A DNA stretch of 64,000 nt from Lytechinus variegatus (Eukaryota; Echinodermata; Echinoidea; Temnopleuroida; Toxopneustidae). How positions within the stretch are numbered: the first letter of the stretch is position 1; each line of letters starts with the position of its first letter. The DNA is taken from positions 49,801,048-49,865,047 of the forward strand of contig NC_054741.1 of the NCBI RefSeq assembly GCF_018143015.1, given 5' to 3'. A model generated the notes under the pieces. That model saw nothing but the letters and a program-made list of their open reading frames with translations. It did no database searches and was not told the DNA's origin. Both the position numbers and the translations under genes were made by a program. Below, piece by piece: positions 56,207-64,000 of this stretch.

Positions 56207-56443
56207 CATAGCAAAAACTGTGGTGTTAACCGGTGTACATAGATGACCACACCAGTTATTTTACACCGGTGTTAAATTGGTGGTGTTAGTTTTACACCTA
56301 TAGGTGTAACACCTTTGGTTGTTACATTTACACTCTTTGGTGTTATGTTCAATCTCTAGGGTGTAATTTTAACACCTCAGTGTGTGGTCCTCTATTAACA
56401 CCAATTGGTGTCAGTTTTAACACCACAGTTTTTACAGTGTAAG
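56207..56443. mobile_element. Palindromic MITE with GGTGTTA motifs
   Basis: GCAAAAACTGTGGTGTTAAC at the left is mirrored by GTTTTAACACCACAGTTTTT at the right, ending ACAGTG. It is filled with GGTGT/ACACC words. Confidence 0.8.
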
Positions 56444-56893
56444 ATCGTGATAACAATCAAGAATTTCATTTTCAATTGATTTGGTAACCCTTTCTGTGTA
56501 ATCCTAGATTTTATTCTTTTTTTAATCCAGTGGTTTCTTCACAATAGGACCAGACCGGTATGGATCATTTCAAGACAATATATTTCATGCGTGTAATAAA
56601 GGAAATATTTTCTCCATATTTTTCTATTAAGAATAAATATATTCCTATAAATGACTTTGATTGTAAGAAAAGATAGAAGAAATTGAAAGAAAATCAAAAT
56701 GAATAAACATTTCTTTGTCCAGTTGAGTTTTTCATTCCAGTGATGCTTTTGATCATTCTGTTCTTGATGTTTTATTTTTCAACAATTGTAATTTTCAGAC
56801 ATGTTTAATTCGTTAAAGTTAGGATAAAAACCGTATACAGGTAAATACATCTATCGCAATGATTACTTCATTTTCATTTCATTTTTTTTTACA

Positions 56894-57075
56894 ATTACAG
56901 TTTGTTTTGTACATTTCGACATACACATTATAACAAAACATATTTCAAGTATCCCTGTACCAAAATTATTTTCAAGATTATTACATATCAGGTTGGAAAT
57001 GGAGGAGGCTGCTAAAAAGCGGAGCTTGTAGAGTGCAGCCTCCTAATGAATATTCTTGTAGTTACATAGCATAAT
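56894..57075. repeat. Dispersed repeat 'R3', copy 2
   Basis: It matches 21936-22115, with an unchanged core TATCAGGTTGGAAATGGAGG and GGCTGCTAAAAAGCGGAGCT. It lies ~1.1 kb upstream of the SLC10-4 start codon. Confidence 0.75.
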
Positions 57076-57792
57076 ACAAATGAAAGTATACACCACGAGA
57101 AAAATAGAATTCGTAAAATAATCATATGAATATGAAATATTTGATTTCCCAAAACCACAGACTGCACCTGACTACGTACAGAGTTCACTGTCATTTGACA
57201 ATGAGGTAATTTTATGACGACACGACGTTGATAAATGACAAATGAATAGTTTGTTATCGCTTCGGCATCTTAAACTCATATTATAAACGTGTACCTTGCA
57301 CTTGACAACGGCCCCCCTATTGGAATTTCGAGGTAAATTTGTTAAAGCTATTCTTATTTTCGATTAACCACACTTTATTTCTTGACGAATTTGTGGTTAA
57401 AATGTGAAGTTTCTTTTTAAGCTGTCGGTGATAGGGCCGGGTGATAGGGGGGCGGGGGTGAATTTCGAATTGCATCATTTATCTTTGCTGTTATGGGCGT
57501 ATTTGCAACATTTTATTTAGGGGGGTGAGAAAGCAAGAGAATATAGATATTTTGGTTCAAGAATATCTTGGCCATGTTTGGGAGATACCTCTTCTATGTG
57601 AAAGCAATTACACTTGACACATCAGTGAGTTCTTACAATCCTTCCAAATAGGATACAGACGATGCATGCTTGGTTGCTAGACACACTCTTCCCCACCATT
57701 TTGTATCCCTCAAAACAATTTATCATACACCTTGAATAATATTAGTAATGGGTCACACTGTATACACATCATAAAATTAGAGCATTTGTTCC

Positions 57793-57800
57793 TATAAATA
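57793..57800 (+). promoter_or_regulatory. Candidate TATA box for SLC10-4
   Basis: TATAAATA, 382 bases upstream of the SLC10-4 ATG. The background is AT-rich, so chance occurrence is likely. A possible acceptor AG at 58116-58117 would instead indicate a leader intron. Confidence 0.2.
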
Positions 57801-58181
57801 ATCCTACTTTGTCAACAACTTTGGTTAGCATACTATAAATTAAACTGCATGAAAGATACGAATTCATTCTCTGATACTCTTCAAGGCTTGCACACCTTAA
57901 GAAAAAATTGCATGTAACTCATCCTTTATGATTATTAATAATTGGAAAATTGAAATTTTCTGAATAAGCGCGATACTACTAAAGTTGGATTTTCGTCGCC
58001 TTTTACTGCATGTTTTACGAACTGACGATTGAACTTTGTTGCCATATTGCATTTTTTGTTCACTTTAATTTAAAGTGTCGAAAGGAAATTTGGCTTTCTT
58101 TACTGAACATCAATCAGACTCATTGAGACACAAAAAAAACTTCGAGAGTAGCATTGTTATGAAAAAACATCCTTGGGAAAC

Positions 58182-58773
58182 ATGCAGTTTGTTAAAATCG
58201 TAATATTTTTGGTAACTCTTCTCCAAACTTTGACATCTATTCGCGGTCAATGCGGAGGTAGCAGCAATGCAGTCAACGTTTCATATCCAGAAGACACATA
58301 CTATGTCTTTGAAGGCGATGACATCAATGTTACCGTATCGATCGAAGCTGTTACCACCCAAGGTATCATCACCTTCCAGACCGAAAACCAGGCCAACTTC
58401 GAATTGGTGGTCGACGAATCCTTTCCAGTGACCCCAGAGGACGTCTTACCGAAGAACCTGACGGTGATGATCCGCGCAAGGTTGATCTCCATCAGCGAAC
58501 TTCAGATCAGGTTCAAGGCTGATGCCTCTGAGGATGTCCTCAAGGTTGGCTCACAGACCATTGCGGTAAAGAGGATTCCATCTATCCTGCAGACTATCTA
58601 CATCTACACCTTGATGGTTTGGATTGTCCTGAGCTACCTGTCGATGGGTGGTACCATGGACATGCAGGTTATCTGGGCAAGAGTCAGGAGACCATGGGGT
58701 GTGCTCATTGGTATCTTCTGTCAGTTTATCATCATGCCAGTCATGACCTACTACATCGCCAAGGTGGCCGTAG
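58182..58773 (+). CDS. SLC10-4 exon 1: signal peptide, ectodomain and first helices
   Basis: Residues 1-197, fused across the points where SLC10-2 (after ISIE) and SLC10-3 (after ILQ) have introns. It includes GSQTIAVKRIPSILQ and IYIYTLMVWIVLSYLSMGG. Donor GTAAGT is at 58774, phase 1. Confidence 0.93.
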
Positions 58774-61700
58774 GTAAGTCCTGACGCAATGCTTTTCATA
58801 GTGATTGGAAAACATACTATTTAAATATGAAGGCCTTTTAATTAAACCAAAGTTGATAATGTTAGTTCGTAAGGAAATCTGAAATATTGATATACATTTT
58901 TTTTTACTTGAACTAAATCATAAAGAGAATTGTTTTACATCACCTCATGTTCGTGTTTTTTAAGATCTTTACAACTTATATAATGTCATGATGATAGAAT
59001 TTAATAACTTTTTATCTGATATTTTTTAATCTAGATCCCATGCAGTGACCTAATCATTTTTATTTGACTTAAAAATATATTCCCTCGATTGTTATGCAAC
59101 AGGTAAAAATTAAAACTTTATTTGCGTATGGGTAAAATGAATTGATAAAAATAATGATATTCCCTTAATTATCATATACTATTTCACTCATAAATAGGTA
59201 TTTTCCTTTAATTATTCATTTATTTCAATCGATGAAAAAGAATCATTGATGCAGAATACAATTTTGTACCTGTCTGATGAAAGTCCCTACAATAATTGTC
59301 GCACCATCCAGCTGACGATCCGCCTACGGCTCTCGGGATCATCATCGTCGGCACCTGCCCCGGTGGTTGGCTCAGCAACGTGTTCAGCGTCCTCCTCGAC
59401 GTCGACTTCGTCCTCAGCTTGACGATGACCTTCTTCTCTTCCATCATCGCCATGGGGATGATGCCTCTAAATCTTTTCATCTATGCCACACCCTACGCGG
59501 AAGGCAATGCTCGATTGGAAACACCGTTCGGTGAGATGGCCCAGCAGTTGGCTCTCCTTGTTGTACCGTGTTTCATTGGCATTGGAGTCTCCTATAGATA
59601 CCCCAAGTATGTGGATATAATCAATGGTTTAAGCTACAGTATCATTGAAGAAAACGATTCGAGACCAACAGAATCTATTATCTTATTACCAAAGGCAGAC
59701 TATCAGTCGGTTTTGGAGTATGTTTCGTTGATATGACTGTAGTATTGTAGTCCTGAAGATAATATGTCATGTGCTGCATATAGCCTTAAATTCGCTGGTC
59801 ACGAATTCGACAATTCTTTTTGTCGCAAAGTTGACGACTAGGTCTACAAACTTTGTGACTTTGGGTCACTTACGGAAACTTTGACAATTTTTGTATACAT
59901 TACGTTTTGCATTGATGACTTAAGTCGTAAAATTGGCAGCCCAATATTTGCTTGTAAAATCATCACAGGTCGCAAATTTTGCTTTGAAAAGTGTCGGCTT
60001 TGTCATGTTTCGCGACAAAGTCACTAAATTGGCAATTGGTGAGTTTCATATCACTCAAATTTATTGATGGTAATTTAAGAAAATAGAGATATTTCATATT
60101 ATCCTTTTTTTAAGGAACGACATCCGAAATTTAATTATTCATGGTTACTATTTTCGTTGTCATAACGAATAATCGGTAAAATCTATAATATGAAAAGCAA
60201 TTCAGATGTCGGTAAAAAAAAACAATTCAGATGTCGGTAAAAAATCTTTAGCCTCAATTCTATACAAGAAGAAAAAAATTGCTTTCACATTTTGTCTATT
60301 ATATGGCCTTTAGCAGATAGAAGTTATGTTTTGAACCAATAAAGAAAGCAATAATATTTCATTAATTTGTTGTATTTTAAACATATATACTTGTTTTAAA
60401 TAATTTTCTTTCTTTTTTACTTTATAGGTTCAGAACGTTTTGCAGTAAAGTGATGAAGCCTATTGGTACACTCCTAATCGTTCTCGGTGTTTCTCTAGCT
60501 GTTCCGGCTGACCTATATGCATTCACTACGTCATCTGCCAAGGTAGATACACCATGTACATTCTAGTGTGGTTGCAACATTGCCCGGAGGGGGGGGGGCA
60601 TGTCCATTGACGAGTGGTTGCCATGCGTGACAAAAGAAACACGTAAAAATCTCTCTTTTTTTTAAAGATAGGGCACGTTACATAATTCTGTAACGTAATA
60701 AGGGAGTAAAAACACTAAATGGTGAAAAAATGGTATATTTTTCGCCAGGAAAACGACATGTTTGCAGTCCAATTTACAAGAGTATAGAAAAGACTAAAAT
60801 ACTTTACAAAGGATAGAGGATGTAATTTTTGCCCCCAAAACTAAGTGTTTAGGGTCCGATTTGAGCGAGTGGGTGGGAGGTGGGGCAGTACTAAACCCAA
60901 CGTAAGTAAAGGTAAAGCCGGCGTCCGTGATCACGTCTGTGGCATAACAATTAAAATATTGTTGTACTTGTTTAAGGGCTCAATTCAGGGAATACTTGTC
61001 AAAGGTACTGTATTGTTTCCCATGCTTGTTAAGCATGTTAAGGGTAGGGTTTCACACGCCAGTATACCTGCTAAGGGGTGCATTTACAGAATATGGAAAT
61101 TGCTTGTTTAGGGTGCTTTTCGAAAGCCCATATTCACGCATGGTATCCACTCGTCAATGGAAATGCGCCCCCCCCCCCGAGCAGCATTGCTGTCCTTTTT
61201 TTACTAAGCTGGTTACTTTCAAATTATGTTCGACTTCTATGAAAGTAATGTACAGCCCTACAGTATGTAGGTTATTACGGCTGATGGAGCTTTCGCTTCA
61301 CTACGCATGACGGATTCAAGAACGTAGAAAATATTTTGTCAAATGTCTTTTATGTCAACGAACAACCAAGAAGGCTTTGTCGAAATTTGGCCAATCAAAA
61401 CAGCAGTTTCGTTCCGGACTCTGCATGGATAAACTACATATTTGAAAATTTTCGTCAGCTCCAAAACTTAGGACGAAACTGCTGCCCCTGGTCACAAACT
61501 TCGACAAAGACATCCCAGTTGTGCTTTGTAATATTACTGGCATTTTCAATATATTTACTGTGTTTTTTAATTCATTCTGCGTCGCGGTGCGGAAACTGCC
61601 CAAAGAGCATATACTAAGATTTGACCGCGGTCTGGGGCCCGTTTCACAAATGACTTGCAACTGTTGTAACTTTGCCATAATGGCAAGTTGGCAACAGGGT

Positions 61701-63136
61701 AACATGGTAACAGTTGCAATGCCTATATGAAACGGGCCCCAGATGACGGTGTCACTGGTTCGAGTGCGACATAAACATTGACGAGATAGTATTTGGTATC
61801 ATTGGGGCCTGAGAAAGAGCATGTGTATGTGTCAAAATGGCGGCACAACCTTCTTAGTTTTCAGCATGTTTGTTCCAGGGGAATGTTGGTGTTTTGCAAA
61901 AAAATAGCGAATGACGAGATGGGTGACGAAATGCCACATTCACATCCATTTTGTGCGTCGAATGTTTTATTATAACTCAGACTTTGGTTCGGAAGCATCC
62001 CCAATCGCTTGAGTTGAGAATTACTTTTGAAAAAAAGTAACAAATGCCGTACACCTGTGCAAATCGTGCAAAGTTTTTAACGTAAATGCAACATGGCGAT
62101 GCCGAAAAATAATAGAAACTATAACATTTATATCGAAAACGGCGATGTTTGCCAAATTGGTACGTATTTGCCGAGGAGTTAACAACGTTGCGCTGGACGT
62201 AGCAAATGTTCAAAGCATTTTCATTTTTTTGTGTGTGTGTTTTTGAACATTACTTGCATTCGATGAGAATTTGTCAATATTGATATTGGAGCATAAAGTG
62301 CGGTAACAGGATTTTGACATTTGGACACATTTTTGAAACAGTATCATGCTCGCGACCACTGTCACTGAGAGAAGCGAGAACGTGTAAAGTGTCAAAATGT
62401 GCTAACGCCATTGATAACAAAACCTCAAATTGAAAATGTTTAAGTCTTATTCTATTATCACACAGGATGATTCTTATCAACCTGTATAAATAAATCTTGA
62501 TTTAAAACAAGAGACTTGAAAGTGCAATCGCCGTTCATGATTTAGGCTCAATTACCACATGAAAGAATAATGGTGAAAGGGTCTATGTGCGCCTGAATGT
62601 GATTTTTTTTTATTGGGAGGAATTATAAGAAAATCTGAAGTCACATTAAAAAAAAATGCAATTTTTTTTTATCTTCTTAGATTTGGGTAGTATCCATCAT
62701 CACACCAGCATTTGGGGCCTTCTTCGGCCTGTCCTTTGCCCGTATCTTCGCTCGTGATATCCGTACATCAATCACTATTGCCTTGGAGACGGGCATTCAG
62801 AACGCTCTTCTCGGCCGTACCATCATCGGTCTCTTCTATCCCCAGCCCGAGGCCGACCTCATCGCCCGTGTCATGCTCGTCAACGTGGTCGTCACCCTCA
62901 TCGAAGGCGTCGTCGCCTCCGTCGTCTACTCAGCCGTGCGTTATCTCCTGTGTAGATCGAGGTGCGATGTTATACTGGGAGGGAGAGAAAATGAAGATGA
63001 TGAGAAGATAATCAATGATGGGGAGTCTAAACCATCTGCTGTTTTTACTGTTAATGGTAGTATGAGAGAGACAAGGGATTCACAAGCAGGGGACGATGGC
63101 CTGGATAATCCGTGTGTTGACGTAACGGTATTTTAA
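58182..63136 (+). CDS. SLC10-4: SLC10-family sodium/bile-acid-type symporter (four coding exons)
   Basis: Exons 58182-58773, 59312-59606, 60428-60542 and 62681-63136 join to 1458 nt and 485 residues with phases 1, 2 and 0. The ATG at 58182 is chosen because it opens a signal peptide (1-22, ending SIRG before QCGG); the ATG at 58159 is out of frame. The extracellular domain (~23-133) has NVS, NVT and NLT sites. The core has CPGGWLSN (C213-N220) and E370-T-G-I-Q374-N with the sodium-site residues intact, then FYPQPEADLIARV. After the last helix comes LLCRSRC and a long acidic tail ending DVTVF, whose T-V-F fits a class I PDZ ligand. It lacks the ectodomain introns of SLC10-2 and SLC10-3 and their last intron. 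No stops or frameshifts. Substrate unknown. Confidence 0.93.
59312..59606 (+). CDS. SLC10-4 exon 2: sodium-site CPGGWLSN region
   Basis: Acceptor CATCCAG and donor GTATGT. It is 295 nt and encodes TCPGGWLSNVFSVLLDVDF, LSLTMTFFSS and AMGMMPLNLFIYATP. Confidence 0.94.
60428..60542 (+). CDS. SLC10-4 exon 3
   Basis: Acceptor TTTATAG and donor GTAGAT. It is 115 nt and encodes KPIGTLLIVLGVSLAVPADL. It has no useful start codon of its own and is supported by length, phase and paralogue alignment. Confidence 0.92.
60573..61191. mobile_element. ~620 bp inverted-repeat element in SLC10-4 intron 3
   Basis: Left GCAACATTGCCCGGAGG, a G run and CATTGACGAGTGG are mirrored by CCACTCGTCAATGG, a C run and GAGCAGCATTGC at the right. 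The interior shows no coding capacity. Confidence 0.75.
61632..61742. mobile_element. 111 bp palindromic MITE in SLC10-4 intron 3
   Basis: CTGGGGCCCGTTTCA and TGAAACGGGCCCCAG are exact or near-exact inverse ends. GCAACTGTTGTAAC is mirrored by GTAACAGTTGC. The stem is nearly continuous. Confidence 0.85.
62681..63136 (+). CDS. SLC10-4 exon 4: second sodium-site motif and tail
   Basis: Acceptor ATCTTCTTAG after a T run. It encodes GAFFGLSFARIFARDIRTSI, ALETGIQNALL, YPQPEADLIARV, the last helix, LLCRSRC and the tail to DVTVF. It corresponds to exons 5 and 6 of SLC10-2 and SLC10-3 without the intervening intron. Confidence 0.95.
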   Translation: MWVVSIITPAFGAFFGLSFARIFARDIRTSITIALETGIQNALLGRTIIGLFYPQPEADLIARVMLVNVVVTLIEGVVASVVYSAVRYLLCRSRCDVILGGRENEDDEKIINDGESKPSAVFTVNGSMRETRDSQAGDDGLDNPCVDVTVF

Positions 63137-63291
63137 ATCAAAATCATGATCGTGAACTTGGACTGTGGAAAATCCATGAGGGTTTCATCCCACTGGAGGG
63201 CGCTTTAGCATAAATTGTGTTTGTCTGATTTGATTGCAGCCGCGCGATGATGAACTGAAGTAAGTGATATAGTAATCCTCGTCTGTTAGAG

Positions 63292-64000
63292 CCCCTTTCA
63301 CAATTGACGTACGACTTGTTTACGACCGCCTGCAACAGTTTTTTTTTCTTGTCGTTGCACGATAGATTTCTTGGTGTCTTGCGAGCACTCGCAGTCGTTT
63401 TAGACGATCGCACGAACTCGAGGTGGTCGGAGGTGGCCGTGACTGGTCGCATCTGAACTTTGAACATGTTCAAAATCCAAACGCTATTAGATATTACGAC
63501 TGATTCACTCTCATCAGGTCGTACCATCGGTCGGGCGATCATCGTGTGAGTGTTGTTAAACGTTGTACGACTTGGTGCGAGAGGTGGCACAACTAAGTAT
63601 AGTCGCATTTAGTCGACTGGAGGTCGTACAACGCTTGAACATGTGCTAGAGACCTACAGAGACCAGTCTTGCGACTAGGTGCGATTATATAAGACTGTTG
63701 CACACGTTGCAAGACCGATCGAAATTACGGCTTACAGCATTCCCCTGCCGTTGAATTCTCATGTATGCGACCGTTCAGCCCCTTTCACAATTGACGTCCG
63801 ACCAGTTTACGACCGCCTGCAACAATTTTTTTATTGTTGTTGCACGATCGATCTCTTGGTGTCTTGTGAGAACTCGCTAGTCGTTGCAGACGGTCGCACG
63901 AACTCGAGGTGGTCGTGACTGGTACCAACTGAACTTTGAACATGTTCAAAATCCGAACGCGATAAAAGACGATCGATTCACTCGCATCAGGCCGTACCCG
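63292..64000. repeat. ~485 bp tandem repeat, two copies, second cut by the window end
   Basis: GCCCCTTTCACAATTGACGT begins a unit at 63292 and again at 63777. Both share TTTACGACCGCCTGCAAC, CGCACGAACTCGAGGTGGTC and CTGAACTTTGAACATGTTCA. The text is rich in CGAC/GTCG and CpG, unlike the surroundings. It starts 155 bases after the SLC10-4 stop. Reading frames within it show no family resemblance. Confidence 0.85.

Noticed and set aside
24332..63136. SLC10 copies as pseudogenes
   Set aside because: All four give full-length proteins with intact frames, consensus splice sites and conserved sodium-site residues.
63144..63608. A 154-residue minus-strand reading frame
   Set aside because: It lies mostly within the 485 bp tandem repeat, shows no family resemblance, and the second unit does not preserve it clearly.
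1..64000. CRISPR arrays, bacterial operons, rRNA genes or integrated virus genes
   Set aside because: No direct-repeat/spacer array, ribosomal RNA signature or viral protein similarity was seen; everything fits an animal nuclear locus.

Overview
The window is metazoan nuclear DNA. Spliced genes with GT-AG introns, an AT-rich background full of short inverted-repeat elements (MITEs), tRNA-derived SINEs and long trinucleotide repeats all point that way. The gene content (TPX2 beside a local SLC10 expansion) and the repeat style suggest an echinoderm, most probably a sea urchin. I cannot confirm the species, and that assignment is inference.

Layout. (1) 1-9.55 kb, plus strand: the last eight coding exons of TPX2, a spindle-assembly factor; its 5' part lies outside the window. 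Its introns carry MITEs and a ~1.1 kb repeat that has jumped into an older SINE. (2) 9.6-24.3 kb: 3' UTR, then mostly gene-free DNA with a second ~1.1 kb repeat (10.4-11.6 kb), SINEs and a possible promoter at 18.1-18.4 kb. (3) 24.3-63.1 kb: four SLC10 (bile acid:sodium symporter) paralogues. SLC10-1 (+, 24332-26041) has an uninterrupted 569-aa reading frame. SLC10-2 (+, 30481-35022) has six coding exons and 481 aa. SLC10-3 (-, 47635-40098) has six coding exons and 482 aa. SLC10-4 (+, 58182-63136) has four coding exons and 485 aa. Copies 1 and 2 are in tandem, 2 and 3 converge, and 3 and 4 diverge. (4) 63.29-64.0 kb: a ~485 bp tandem repeat running off the window.

Each SLC10 protein has a signal peptide, a ~115-130 aa extracellular domain, the polytopic SLC10 core with the expected sodium-site residues, and an acidic or Ser-rich cytoplasmic tail. 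They are probably plasma-membrane sodium-coupled carriers of bile-salt-like or other organic anions; substrates cannot be read from sequence. TPX2 is functionally unrelated to them.

Points most worth a second look: paralogues that share three introns but differ at three others; decayed tandem copies of TPX2 exon edges, including duplicated splice acceptors; a mobile repeat carrying arrays of perfect DR1 nuclear-receptor half-site pairs; and a ~100 nt precursor-like hairpin in an SLC10-3 intron.
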